Source: Streptococcus pseudopneumoniae (GTDB lineage Bacteria; Bacillota; Bacilli; Lactobacillales; Streptococcaceae). From it: a DNA stretch of 64,000 nucleotides. Positions 35,356 to 45,840 of this stretch are shown here, in pieces. Numbering within the stretch: the first letter of the stretch is position 1; every line of letters begins with the position of its first letter. The position numbers and the translations under genes are program-made. The stretch is taken from the NCBI RefSeq assembly GCF_001070715.1, contig NZ_JVRR01000137.1, positions 43,263 through 107,262 on the forward strand. The letters are read 5' to 3'. A model generated the notes under the pieces. That model saw only the letters and a list, made by a program, of their open reading frames with translations, ran no database searches and was not told where the DNA came from.

Positions 35356-37020
35356 ATGAGAAATACTGCGTGTATGTATCTTCGTCTTTCAAGAGAAGAT
35401 GGAGACAGCAATGAAAGTAACTCTATTTCAAATCAAAGACAAATAATCAAATCTTACGCTAAAGAAAAGAACATAGATCTATTTTATGAATATGTAGATG
35501 ATGGATATAGTGGTTCTAATTTTGAGCGTCCAAATTTTAGGAATATGATTGATGACCTGAATAAAGGAAAGTTTTCCATCATTATGGTAAAAGACTTATC
35601 TCGTTTCGGCAGAGATTATATTGAGTCTGGGAAGTATCTGCAAAAGATATTTCCTGAAAAAGGTATTCGCTTTATATCTGTAAATGATAATTATGATAGT
35701 GATAATGCGGATGTTAGCGATACACATTTAATACTTCCTATTAGAAATTTTATCAATGACAGTTATTGTCGAGATATTTCTATGAAAGTAAAATCATCAA
35801 AAGAAGTTAAAAGGAAGAATGGCGAGTTTATTGGATCATTTGCTCCTTTTGGCTATAAGAAAGATGATAGGAACAAACATCAGCTTGTAGTTGATACAGA
35901 AGTAGCTCATATTATTGAACGAATATTTAATATGAAAATAGAGGGTTATTCCTCAAAGGCTATTGCCGACTTTCTAAACAGTATTGGAACAGTTACACCA
36001 TCCAAGCATAAGGAAAATAATGGTGATAACTTCAATACTGGTTTTGTTGTGAAAAAAGCAAAGTGGGATGCTAAGATGGTAAACCGTATTATTTTAAATA
36101 AGGTTTATATTGGTGTCCTAGAACAAGGAAAAACCACAAAATTAAATTATAAATCAAAGCATGAAGTAGATGTTTCAAAAGAAGACTGGATAGCAATAGA
36201 AAATGCTCATGAAAGCATAGTATCAAAATCCATCTTTGCACTTGCAAACAAAATGCTACTTCGTGATGTGAAACAGTCTAAAGATAAGCCATATATATTA
36301 TCAGGTATGCTTTATTGCAAAGATTGTGGAAGTCCTATGATTAGGCGAAAAGTAAGAGACAAGATTTTCTACATTTGCTCTGAATATAACAATGCTGGAG
36401 AGTGTTCAAGACATAGTGTAAAAGAAGACTATGTTACTCATGCAACTATTCATGCATTAAATGAATATCTATCTAAGTACAATGAACTGCTTAAAAAAGT
36501 TAGCGAAATAGATGTGTCAAAGTTTAAATTAAAAGTTGATTTTGAGTCATTATATGCAGAAAAAAGAAAGTATGAAAGACTTAGACAATCTCTTTATATG
36601 GATTTAGAAGAAGAACTTATAACGACTGAAGAATTTGAACGATTTAGAAAAAATTATCTTATTAAGATTAGGGAAATTGAGAAACAAATTATTACAAAGC
36701 AAAATATCGTAAATGAACTGAAAATGAAGATAAACGATAAAGGTAGTTTCGTTTCTGAGATAGTTCCTAATCCTGAAAGTGATGAACTAAATCGATTGTC
36801 TTTAGTGTCTTTTATAGATCGTATTGAGATTGGAGAAGATAATGTAATTAACTTTGTCTTCAACAATATTGAAACAGTGAACCTGCTTCAAGCAATTGTG
36901 GATAGTGATAAGGTTGAAGCTAAGGATACACATAAGGCAAGACTAATATCAATGGGCAAGCTATTTGGTGAGCATTTAGAAAGAGTTGAACCTATGCTTG
37001 CAGTTGGAGGTGTTTGTTAA
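35356..37020 (+). CDS. Large serine recombinase 1
   Basis: The 554-residue protein has an N-terminal resolvase domain with catalytic Ser12 in YLRLSRED and VKDLSRFGRDYIESG. The recombinase domain follows (FGYKKDDRNKHQLVVD), then a zinc ribbon (CKDCGSPMIRRK...CSEYNNAGECS) and a coiled coil (about residues 385-470). It integrates or excises the middle element. The ATG at 35356 follows TAGGAGGA. The second recombinase overlaps its stop by one base. Confidence 0.92.
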   Translation: MRNTACMYLRLSREDGDSNESNSISNQRQIIKSYAKEKNIDLFYEYVDDGYSGSNFERPNFRNMIDDLNKGKFSIIMVKDLSRFGRDYIESGKYLQKIFPEKGIRFISVNDNYDSDNADVSDTHLILPIRNFINDSYCRDISMKVKSSKEVKRKNGEFIGSFAPFGYKKDDRNKHQLVVDTEVAHIIERIFNMKIEGYSSKAIADFLNSIGTVTPSKHKENNGDNFNTGFVVKKAKWDAKMVNRIILNKVYIGVLEQGKTTKLNYKSKHEVDVSKEDWIAIENAHESIVSKSIFALANKMLLRDVKQSKDKPYILSGMLYCKDCGSPMIRRKVRDKIFYICSEYNNAGECSRHSVKEDYVTHATIHALNEYLSKYNELLKKVSEIDVSKFKLKVDFESLYAEKRKYERLRQSLYMDLEEELITTEEFERFRKNYLIKIREIEKQIITKQNIVNELKMKINDKGSFVSEIVPNPESDELNRLSLVSFIDRIEIGEDNVINFVFNNIETVNLLQAIVDSDKVEAKDTHKARLISMGKLFGEHLERVEPMLAVGGVC

Positions 37021-38687
37021 TGGCAAGGACTTCCAAAAGATATATAAGAAAAAGTGAAGAACAAACACAAAAAGTATTTTATAAAGCTGGAATATATACA
37101 AGATTATCCAGTGAAAGAAAAGAAGAGTGGCGTGAGAAATCATCGTCTATCGAAACACAGGTGCTTTGTTGTAAAGAATATGCTTTAAAGGAAAATATTA
37201 AAGTCGTAAATATTTACACAGACTATGAATATAGTGGGACAAATTTTGAAAGACCACAGTTTCAGGAGATGATGCAAGATATTCGTGAAAGAAGAATTAA
37301 TTGTATTATCATAAGGGATTTATCAAGACTTGGAAGAGAATATCTTGAGATGGGTAGACTCATAGACAAGGTATTTCCGTTCTTGGGAGTAAGGTTTATT
37401 TCTGTTAATGATAAGGTTGATACCGTTAAGGATTTAGACTCTAAGAAGTCATTTGAAGTAACTCTTAAGAATATCGTCAATGATATGTATGCTAAAGACA
37501 TTTCTGTAAAGATAAAGACAAGTAAACATAATAGGGCAAGAAATGGATATTTTATTGGTTCTGTTCCGCCCTATGGATATAAGGTAGTGAAATTAAAAGA
37601 GGGACAGAAGTTAGAAGTTGATGAGAATGTTCGATCCATTGTTGAAGAAATGTTCCGACTAACACTTGAAGGAAAAAGCCAATATGAGGTTGCAAAGCAC
37701 TTTAATACTATGGGTTATGCTACAGGAATGGTCTATTACAAAACAGGTAGAATTTATAGACGGGATGGTGATCCGCAGTGGAATAAAGGTACTATTTCCA
37801 AAATGCTTACGAATAAAGCTTATACAGGAACTTTAGTACAAGGTGTTAAGCAACAGAATCTTGCAAAGGGAATGAAGCAACAATTTGTAGATGAAAGTCA
37901 GCATATTATTTATGAAAATGCACATGAACCAATTATCTCAAAAGAGGATTTTGAAAAAGTGCTGCAAGGGCGAGCAGATAGATTAAAGAACAATGCTTTT
38001 GGTGCAAAAATGCATGACTTTGAAAGAGATTATGAGAATAGATATAAGGGCTTGATTTTCAATAATGCAACAGGTAAAGAGCTTCATAGAAGAACCAGAA
38101 TTTATGGGATAAACCATGATAGGCTTTATTATTCTTTTCAAAACGATACTTGTACAGGCAAGATAGATAACGAAGCAAGAGTATTTATTATGGAAAGAGA
38201 GCTTGATAGAGCAATGTCTGAAAAGGTAGCAGACTTTATTACTAAGGCTACAAGTAAGGTAAAGTTAATAGAAAGAGTATCTAACAGATTTTCTGAAAGC
38301 ATAGGTAAGCTAAACGAAAATATTTCAAAGCTTAAAATTAAGGCGGAGAAGGAAGAATTCCTAATTCAAAAAACTTATGAAGAATATAGCTTAGGCAAGA
38401 TTGACAGGGAAGTATATATCCTTAAAAGAGAAATTACCCTTAGACATATTGCAACAATCAATAATGAAGTTATTGCGATTGAACAGGTTGTAAAAGACCT
38501 TGAAAGGGATAATAAAACATCTATTAAGTGGATTAAGGATGTATTTTCGGCAAAAAAGGTTGAAAAATTACCAGCTGATTTAATTCATAATTTAGTGGAA
38601 AAGATAATTGTCTATGGCAATCATAATTTTGAAATAGTCTTTAAATTTAATATGGATAGTTTGATGGGAGGTGTTGAAGATGAGTAA
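37020..38687 (+). CDS. Large serine recombinase 2, without a clear zinc ribbon
   Basis: The 555-residue protein has catalytic Ser30 in YTRLSSER after an unusual 20-residue basic N-terminal extension. VIRDLSRLGREYLEMG and FGVT-like core motifs follow. The recombinase domain (VPPYGYKVVKLKEGQ) is intact. The region where the others have four Cys reads LIFNNATGKELHRRTRIYGINHDRLYYSFQNDTCTGK, with only one Cys. It overlaps recombinases 1 and 3, so the three are one operon. Confidence 0.9.
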   Translation: MARTSKRYIRKSEEQTQKVFYKAGIYTRLSSERKEEWREKSSSIETQVLCCKEYALKENIKVVNIYTDYEYSGTNFERPQFQEMMQDIRERRINCIIIRDLSRLGREYLEMGRLIDKVFPFLGVRFISVNDKVDTVKDLDSKKSFEVTLKNIVNDMYAKDISVKIKTSKHNRARNGYFIGSVPPYGYKVVKLKEGQKLEVDENVRSIVEEMFRLTLEGKSQYEVAKHFNTMGYATGMVYYKTGRIYRRDGDPQWNKGTISKMLTNKAYTGTLVQGVKQQNLAKGMKQQFVDESQHIIYENAHEPIISKEDFEKVLQGRADRLKNNAFGAKMHDFERDYENRYKGLIFNNATGKELHRRTRIYGINHDRLYYSFQNDTCTGKIDNEARVFIMERELDRAMSEKVADFITKATSKVKLIERVSNRFSESIGKLNENISKLKIKAEKEEFLIQKTYEEYSLGKIDREVYILKREITLRHIATINNEVIAIEQVVKDLERDNKTSIKWIKDVFSAKKVEKLPADLIHNLVEKIIVYGNHNFEIVFKFNMDSLMGGVEDE

Positions 38688-40173
38688 AATTGCACTCTAT
38701 ATCAGATTATCTGTAGAAGATCAGATGAAGAAAGATGAGAGCGAAAGTATCATCAACCAAAGGTATTTCCTGAATGATTTTCTTGATAGAAATGATGAAT
38801 TGAAAAGCTTCCAAAGAGAAGAATATATTGATGACGGATACACAGGAACAAATGAGAAAAGACCATCTTTTCAAAGAATGCTTGAGGAAGTTAAGAGTGG
38901 TAAAATCAATGCCATCATTGTAAAAGACTTATCAAGGTTTATGAGAGATTACATTTCACTTGGTGATTATCTGGAGAATATATTCCCTTTTCTTGGCATT
39001 AGGTTTATTGCGATTAATGATGGCTATGATAGTGCTAAGGAAAAAGGAAATGGAACAGACCTTGATATTCAGTTTAAAGGTTTGCTATATGACTTTTATA
39101 CAAAAGATATTTCTCAGAAAGTAAAGACAGTTACTACTGAACTTAAAAAGCAAGGAAAGTTTCTTGCTTGGAGTCCACCATTTGGTTATATGAAAGATCC
39201 AGATGATAAGCACAACATCATTATTGATGATAAGACAGCTTGGATTGTGAGGAAGGTATATGATTTAGCACTTACAGGACTTGCATCAAGAAAGATTGCA
39301 GCAGTTATGAATGAAGAAAATATATCAACACCAAACGAGCGTAAAAAAGAACTTACCAATATGGATTATGAATATAACATAGTCTCATCAGATACAAGAG
39401 ATGCACCAACATGGACAAATGGTACAGTGGTAGATATTTTATCCAATGAAAATTACACCGGCACTTATGTCTTCAATATGCAAGAAAAGTCGATATTGAC
39501 TCCTGGTAGTTTTAAATTTAATCCCAAAGAGGAATGGGGTAGAGTTTATGAACATCATGAAGCTATTATCTCAAGAGAAGAGTTTGAAAAGGTTCAAGCT
39601 ATCAAAGAAAATAATAGTTTCTTAAAAGGGAAAAATACTGACTATCCATGGAGAAAGCATTCTCCATTACAAGGATTTGCAAGATGTCCTACTTGTAACC
39701 ATATTCTGGGACTTACTCAATCAAAATTTAAGCGACCAGATGGAAGTATGAGAATACATAAGTATTTTCATTGTAGGATCTGCAAGTGCAATAATGTAGA
39801 ACATAAAAACTCAAGAGTAGATAAGTTAGAGGATCAGGTGCTTGCACTTATTAAAGAGAAATATGGTGAAGCAGAAGTGAAGCCCAAAGAAAAAATAAGT
39901 ATTAAAGATATAGAGAAGAAGATGGAAAAGCTTCAGGCGAAAAAAATGTCTGATTTTGAAAAATATAAGCTTGGGAAAATGACGAAAGCTAAGTTTGTAG
40001 AAAGTAAAAACCAGATAGATAATGAATTTGATAGGCTTGATGAAAAGATAAAACTATCTTCTAATGAAACAGAAGTTGTAACGGATAATGAACTTACACG
40101 AGAACTTATGGAAAAGTATGTTGAGTCGGTTATCTGTGAAGGTAGTATAGTTCAAAAAATCATATGGAAATAG
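38680..40173 (+). CDS. Large serine recombinase 3
   Basis: The 497-residue protein has catalytic Ser11 in YIRLSVED and VKDLSRFMRDYISLG. The recombinase domain includes SPPFGYMKDPDDKHN, and the zinc ribbon is CPTCNHILG...CRICKCNN. A C-terminal coiled coil follows. Its ATG is inside the end of recombinase 2. A terminator and the insertion junction lie directly downstream, so it is the last gene of the middle element. Confidence 0.92.
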   Translation: MSKIALYIRLSVEDQMKKDESESIINQRYFLNDFLDRNDELKSFQREEYIDDGYTGTNEKRPSFQRMLEEVKSGKINAIIVKDLSRFMRDYISLGDYLENIFPFLGIRFIAINDGYDSAKEKGNGTDLDIQFKGLLYDFYTKDISQKVKTVTTELKKQGKFLAWSPPFGYMKDPDDKHNIIIDDKTAWIVRKVYDLALTGLASRKIAAVMNEENISTPNERKKELTNMDYEYNIVSSDTRDAPTWTNGTVVDILSNENYTGTYVFNMQEKSILTPGSFKFNPKEEWGRVYEHHEAIISREEFEKVQAIKENNSFLKGKNTDYPWRKHSPLQGFARCPTCNHILGLTQSKFKRPDGSMRIHKYFHCRICKCNNVEHKNSRVDKLEDQVLALIKEKYGEAEVKPKEKISIKDIEKKMEKLQAKKMSDFEKYKLGKMTKAKFVESKNQIDNEFDRLDEKIKLSSNETEVVTDNELTRELMEKYVESVICEGSIVQKIIWK

Positions 40174-40179
40174 ACGCAA

Positions 40180-40206
40180 GAGGGAGTGAGAAATCACTCT
40201 CTTTTT
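40180..40206 (+). terminator. Terminator at the right end of the middle element
   Basis: The stem AGAGGGAGTGA/TCACTCTCT around GAAA (one bulge) is followed by a T-run. Confidence 0.75.
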
Positions 40207-40256
40207 GCTGTCTAAAAATAGACAATAAATTTTGTGTCAGTCGCTTGACACGAGAG

Positions 40257-43200
40257 GGAACTGGGAACTTCTTTGCGGCGATGCCTAGAAGTATACGAGA
40301 TAAATCAGAACTCTATGGGGTTGAATTAGACAGTGTGACAGGCGCAATCGCAAAACAACTCCACCCCAATACCCATATTGAAGTGCGAGGATTTGAAGAA
40401 GTGCCCTATCAAAATAATAGTTTTGATTTAGTCTTAACGAATGTTCCTTTTGGAAATTTTCGCATTGCCGATAAAAACTATGATAAACCTTATATGATTC
40501 ACGACTACTTTGTCAAACACTCACTTGATTTAGTAAGAGATGGAGGACAAGTGTCGATTATCTCTTCTATTGGCACAATGGATAAGCGGACAGATAATGT
40601 CTTACAAGAGATTAAAACCAACACTCATTTTTTAGGGGGAGTCCGTTTGCCGGATACGGCCTTTAAAAGGATTGCAGGTACTCGTGTAACCACAGACCTC
40701 CTCTTCTTTCAAAAGGATCAAGCAAAGAATCTTAATGAAGAGGAACTTGTTTTTAGTGGTTCTATTCTCTTTGAGGAGGATAAGCGTATCTGGATCAATC
40801 CTTATTTTGATGGGAAATACAACACACAAGTCTTGGGTGAATATGAGGTACGTAATTTTAATGGAGGAACCCTCAATGTTAAGGGGGGATCAGAAACATT
40901 AGCTACTGACATAATGGAAGCATTAGAGAATGTGGAAGCACCTAAACAAATTGACAATTCTTTGAAAGCACCTGTTTTTATCCAAGAAGAAGTGGATAAT
41001 TCTGTCCCTAGTCGTATACGTGAGAACTTAGCGCTCTATTCTTTTGGATATGAGGGAAATCAAATTTATTACCGAGATACGCATGGCATTCGGAAAAGTT
41101 CAAAAGTAGACGAAATTAGTTATTATGTAGATGAAAAGGGAGATTTTAAATCTTGGGACAGTTCTTTGTCTGAACATAAAATAGACCGATTCGTGCAACT
41201 TCATTTGACAGATGAGGAAGCACTAGATGTTTACAAGTCAGAAGAAGCGAGTAAAAGAGGGAAATATAAGGGACTGTTCAAAAAAACTGTCTTTTATGAA
41301 AGTCCCTTATCGGATAAGGACATTAGTCGTATTAAGAGCATGGTTGAATTGAGAGAGACCTATCAATCCTTAATTGAAATTCAACGTCATTCAGATTATA
41401 GTCGAACAGATTTTCAGGAATTGCTTGGCAAATTGAATCGTGACTATGACCGCTTTGTAAGTCAATTTGGATACTTGAATGCCTCAGTCAATCGGAACTT
41501 ATTTGATAGTGACGATAAGTATTCCTTACTAGCAAGTTTAGAAGATGAATACATTGATTCTAAAGATCAGAAAGTAAAATATAAAAAATCTTTAGCCTTT
41601 GAGAAAGCATTGGTTAGGCCAGAGAGAGTGATTACAAGAGTTTCAACTGCTCTAGATGCCTTAAACTCCAGTTTATCGGATGGTAGAGGGGTTGATTTAG
41701 ACTATATGGTATCAATTTATCCCGAACATAGCCAAGCTGCTATTTTAGATGAGTTAGGTGACCAGATTTTAATAGATCCAGAAAGCTATTTAAGAGGGGA
41801 AAGAAAATATCTTTCTAAGAACCAGTTCTTATCAGGAGACATTCTCAACAAGATAGAAGTAGTTCAACTATTAGTGGAGGAAAACAACCAAGAATATGAT
41901 TGGAATCATGCTTTAGATTTGTTAGAATCTGTTCGCCCTCCAAGGATTCATCTGGCAGATATTGAGTTCAAAATAGGGTCACGTTGGATTCCTCAATCCG
42001 TTTATGGTAAATTTGCCTTTGAATGTTTTACCAATCGTGAATTTGAATTGTCTTCGCCAGATGTTGAACAAGTCATTGAAGTGAATCCTGTCGATGGCCA
42101 GGTTCATTTAAGGACATCATTTGCTTATCGCTATCCAAGTGCCAAAGATAGTAGTCTTGGAGTCAGTGGGTCACGTTATGATACAGGAAGAAAGATTTTT
42201 GAGAATTTACTAAACTCAAACCAACCGACGATTACTATGACTGTTACGGAAGGAGAAAAGAAAAAGACTATCACAGATTTGGAAAAAACCTCTGTTCTAA
42301 GAGCGAAAGAGCAGCATTTACAAGAGCTCTTTCAAGAATTTGTCTCACGGTATCCAGAAGTCCAACAAGTCATTGAGGAAAGCTATAATCGTCTTTATAA
42401 TCGAACGGTTAGTCGAGAGTATGACGGTAGCCATCTAGTCATTGATGGCTTGGCACAAAACATCAGTCTTCGTCCTCACCAAGAGAATGTCATTCAAAGA
42501 ATCGTAGAAGAAAAAAGAGCCTTGTTAGCTCATGAGGTAGGTTCAGGAAAGACCTTGACAATGCTTGGTGCTGGGTTTAAATTAAAGGAGTTGGGGATGG
42601 TTCATAAGCCCTTGTATGTGGTGCCCTCTAGTTTGTCTGCTCAATTTGGCCAAGAAATCATGAAATTTTTTCCCACTAAAAAGGTCTTTGTGACCACTAA
42701 GAAAGATTTTGTGAAGGCGAGAAGAAAACAATTTGTGTCACGTATTATTACAGGAGATTACGATGCCATTGTCATTGGGGATTCTCAATTTGAAAAAATC
42801 CCTGTCAGTAAGGAAAGACAGATGAATTATATTGAGGATAAACTCAATGAACTACGAGAGATTAAAACACATTCTGAAAATAAGTATACCGTTAAAGAAG
42901 CAGAGCAATCAATAAGTGGTCTAGAGAAACAATTGGAAGAACTCCAACGCTTTAATCGTGATAGTTTTATTGATTTTGAGAACTTAGGAATTGATTTTCT
43001 CTTTGTGGATGAAGCACATCACTTTAAAAATATTCGTCCAATTACTGGACTTGGGAATGTAGCAGGGATTACTAATACAACTTCTAAGAAGAATGTGGAT
43101 ATAGAAATGAAGGTTCGACAGATTCAGGAAGAACATGATTTTAAAAATATTGTCTTTGCGACAGGAACACCTGTTTCCAATTCTATTAGTGAGTTGTATA

Positions 43201-44873
43201 CTATGATGAACTATATTCAACCAGATATCTTAAAACGCTATCAAGTTGATTATTTTGACTCTTGGGTAGGTGCTTTTGGAGAAATTCAAAACTCGATGGA
43301 ATTAGCTCCAACAGGGGATAAGTACCAACCTAAGAAGCGATTTAAAAAATTTGTCAATCTACCTGAGTTGATGAAAATCTATAAAGAAACAGCCGACATT
43401 CAAACACAAGATATGTTGGATTTACCTGTTCCAGAAGCTCATATTATCCCTATTGAGAGTGAGTTAACTGAAAACCAGAAACTCTATTTAGAAGAATTGG
43501 TTATGAGGTCAGATGCGGTCAAATGTGGAACAGTTGATCCGAGCCAGGATAACATGTTAAAGATAACAGGTGAGGCACGAAAATTAGCGATTGATATGCG
43601 TTTATTGGACTCTAGTTATAGTCTAGCAGACAATCATAAACTGCTTCAGGTAGTGGATAATGTTGAGAGAATTTATCGTGAGGGAATGGGAAATAAGGCT
43701 ACTCAGATGATTTTTTCAGATATTGGCACACCTAAGAAAAAGGATAATGGCTTTGATGTTTATTCTGAAATAAAGGCTTTATTAGTTGATAGAGGAATCC
43801 CTAGTAAGGAAATTGCCTTTGTACATGATGCCAATAGTGATGAAAAGAAGAATAGCTTGTCTCGAAAGGTCAATGCAGGAGAGGTGCGGATTCTCCTTGC
43901 CTCAACTGAAAAAGGAGGAACAGGTTTAAATGTTCAGAGCAAGATGAAAGCAGTTCATCATCTGGATGTACCGTGGAGACCAAGTGACATTCAGCAACGC
44001 AATGGACGTATTATCCGACAGGGAAATGAAAACAAGGAAGTGGATATTTACCACTACATTACCAAAGGTTCATTTGATAATTATCTATGGGCAACTCAGG
44101 AGAACAAACTCCGTTATATTAAGCAGATTATGACTTCTAAGGAGCCGATTCGTGCTGCAGAAGACATTGATGAGCAGACCATGACGGCTTCTGATTTTAA
44201 GGCGCTAGCAACAGGTAATCCTTATCTCAAATATAAGATGGAACTAGAGAATGATCTAACTCTATTAGAAAATCAAAGACGCGCCTTTCAACGCAGCAAG
44301 GATCACTATCGTCATACAATCTCCTACTGTGAAGAAAATATGCCCATTCTTGAGAAACGATTAAGCAAGTATGAAGGCGATATTCAACAGTCTGAAATAT
44401 CGAAAGACCAGGCATTTTCTATGACAGTAGGTAAGCAAGCTTTTGATCAACGAGCTGAAGCGGGGGAATCCCTACACCGTCTTATCCGTCATAATCAAGC
44501 TGACAGCAAAGAATTCCGTACCCTAGCAAGCTATCGAGGATTTGACATTAAAATGCTTAGTCTTCCAACAAATCAACCTTTTCCTGAAACCTTCTCTGTT
44601 AAGATTGTAGGAGAAAATCAGTATTCTGTCAGTTTAGATCTGTATTCTCCTTTGGGGACAATTCAAAGGCTTCAGCATACGATTGATCACATTAAAGAGG
44701 ACCAAGTGAAAACTCAGAACTTATTGGATGAATTAAAGGATAAATGGACTACTGCTAAGGTAGAAATTGAGAAAAATTTTCCAAAAGAAGAGGATTATCA
44801 AACTAAAAAGGCTGAATACGATGTACTCGCGCCATTGATTGAAACAGAAACGGATTTAAATATTATTGATTAA
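40257..44873 (+). pseudogene. SNF2 helicase/methylase of the Tn5252-type ICE, N-terminus cut off by insertion
   Basis: The remaining 1538 codons start at GTGNFF, the second half of the SAM-binding motif I of an N6-adenine methylase. Motif IV TNVPFGNF follows. Then comes an SNF2 helicase: LAHEVGSGKTLTML (Walker A), FLFVDEAHHFKN (DEAH-type), ATGTPVSNS and GGTGLNVQSKM...QQRNGRIIRQG. The frame runs open upstream to 40164, but those codons come from the serine-recombinase element. Intact relatives are over 2000 residues long, so the N-terminal part should lie left of this window, beyond the other end of the middle element. Confidence 0.88.
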
Positions 44874-45008
44874 GCCTTAAGACAATTCCACGAAAAAGGA
44901 AAATAAAAGCAGGAACAGCTTTCTTTTGAATTAGATTAAAAAATATATACAAATAGCGGACAAGAAAAGCGCGGTAGAATAAAGATAGAAAGAAACGAGG
45001 TAACGATT

Positions 45009-45123
45009 ATGATGGAAGATAACTATTATTAATTAGAAGAGGCCTTGGTACAGGGATTTCAAACACCTGTACCAAGCCTACAAGGAGCTAAAGGAACATT
45101 ATGAGGAAGTGACGGGGGATTAA
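45009..45123 (+). pseudogene. Decayed small Tn5252-type gene
   Basis: ATG 45009 begins MMEDNYY, then a stop where a Leu codon is likely (TTA to TAA). LEEALVQG follows in the same frame. After a one-base shift, FKHLYQAYKELKEHYEEVTGD runs to the stop at 45121. The nonsense change and frameshift show decay of a small, conserved ICE gene. Confidence 0.5.
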
Positions 45124-45289
45124 CAGTTTTTCTAAACGAGAACTCACTAGCCAACTGGAAATCGCTCTTCAAAATCATAGAGGCGAGGACTTTGAAGAAC
45201 ATGAAAAAGAGGAGTATTTGGACTTAGTTCAAAAAATAGAAGAGTTTGATTTCTCTCTTGCCACCCATTATCGTCAGTTGATTGACTAG
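45119..45289 (+). CDS. Small acidic conserved protein without an ATG start
   Basis: A 56-residue frame reads INSFSKRELTSQLEIALQNHRGEDFEEHEKEEYLDLVQKIEEFD.... No ATG, GTG or TTG precedes the coherent part; ATT at 45119 after GAGGAAGTG is the possible start. It is of the type found after the SNF2 gene in Tn5252-like ICEs. No function is known to me. Confidence 0.4.
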   Translation: MNSFSKRELTSQLEIALQNHRGEDFEEHEKEEYLDLVQKIEEFDFSLATHYRQLID

Positions 45290-45302
45290 AAAGGATAATG
45301 TC

Positions 45303-45590
45303 ATGAATGATTTACTCCTTATACCAGTTATTTTTTTAGCAGTAGGAGGAATTCTCATTCTTTTATGGAGGCTCTTCCTTATTGCCAGTGGACTTTTCCT
45401 GATTGGTTTTGTCAGTTTTCTTATTTTCGTGGAGGGCTATGGAATTTATCTGTTCTTTACTGAACCGACCCTTTATGTGGAAGATTTATCCCAGAATGGT
45501 CTGATCAGTTTTACAGTATTTTATGTAACTTTTAATCTAGCCTTTCTTGTCTTTAGTATTTTAAAAATTATCAGTTGGAAAAGAGAGTAA
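45303..45590 (+). CDS. Small three-helix membrane protein
   Basis: About 95 residues from the ATG at 45303 behind AAAGGA. Three hydrophobic helices: residues about 4-22, 24-44 and 68-90. Similar small membrane proteins follow SNF2 genes in Tn5252-type ICEs. Role is unknown. Confidence 0.6.
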   Translation: MNDLLLIPVIFLAVGGILILLWRLFLIASGLFLIGFVSFLIFVEGYGIYLFFTEPTLYVEDLSQNGLISFTVFYVTFNLAFLVFSILKIISWKRE

Positions 45591-45594
45591 AAAA

Positions 45595-45630
45595 ACAGTT
45601 GAACAAGATTGTTCAGCTGTTTTTTATATA
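45595..45630. terminator. Terminator between the ICE backbone and the RiPP locus
   Basis: AACAGTTGAACAA/TTGTTCAGCTGTT arms around GA, with A-runs and T-runs on each side, so it may work for both the plus genes and the minus-strand shp. Confidence 0.8.
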
Positions 45631-45653
45631 GGGGCTAAATTACAGAATTGTAA

Positions 45654-45719
45654 TTATAAGGCGATGATAATGATGATTTCAAGTAAAATCATTATGAATC
45701 TTCTTTTAGGAATATTCAT
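45654..45719 (-). CDS. Candidate short hydrophobic peptide (SHP) pheromone
   Basis: On the minus strand a 21-codon frame encodes MNIPKRRFIMILLEIIIIIAL. It has an ideal AAAGGAGG site just before the ATG (45719-45732). Layout and features are those of streptococcal SHPs: a short positively charged N-terminus, a very hydrophobic C-terminus, and an acidic residue eight from the end (EIIIIIAL), as in known mature SHPs that begin with Asp or Glu. It is divergent from an rgg gene. Export and maturation as in other SHPs (PptAB, Eep) and import by Ami are inferred. Confidence 0.78.
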   Translation of the reverse strand: MNIPKRRFIMILLEIIIIIAL

Positions 45720-45732
45720 GTGAAACCTCCTT

Positions 45733-45840
45733 TAATAAATTAATAAAAACTTTAATTATTATGGTATAATCTAGTCATATTTTATCACATGGATAGATTT
45801 TATTTGAGATTTGTCCCATATTTGCTCATGGAGGTATAGG
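45733..45840. promoter_or_regulatory. Divergent shp-rgg promoter region
   Basis: TATAAT (45765-45770) serves rgg on the plus strand. On the minus strand TGGGACAAA (45818-45810) lies about 22 bases upstream of a TGTGATAAAAT extended -10 for shp. The same 9-mer occurs at the pqqD promoter. Confidence 0.6.

Noticed and set aside
40164..40256. Apparent start of the SNF2 protein at 40164
   Set aside because: These codons come from the recombinase element and its terminator; the family homology starts only at GTGNFF.
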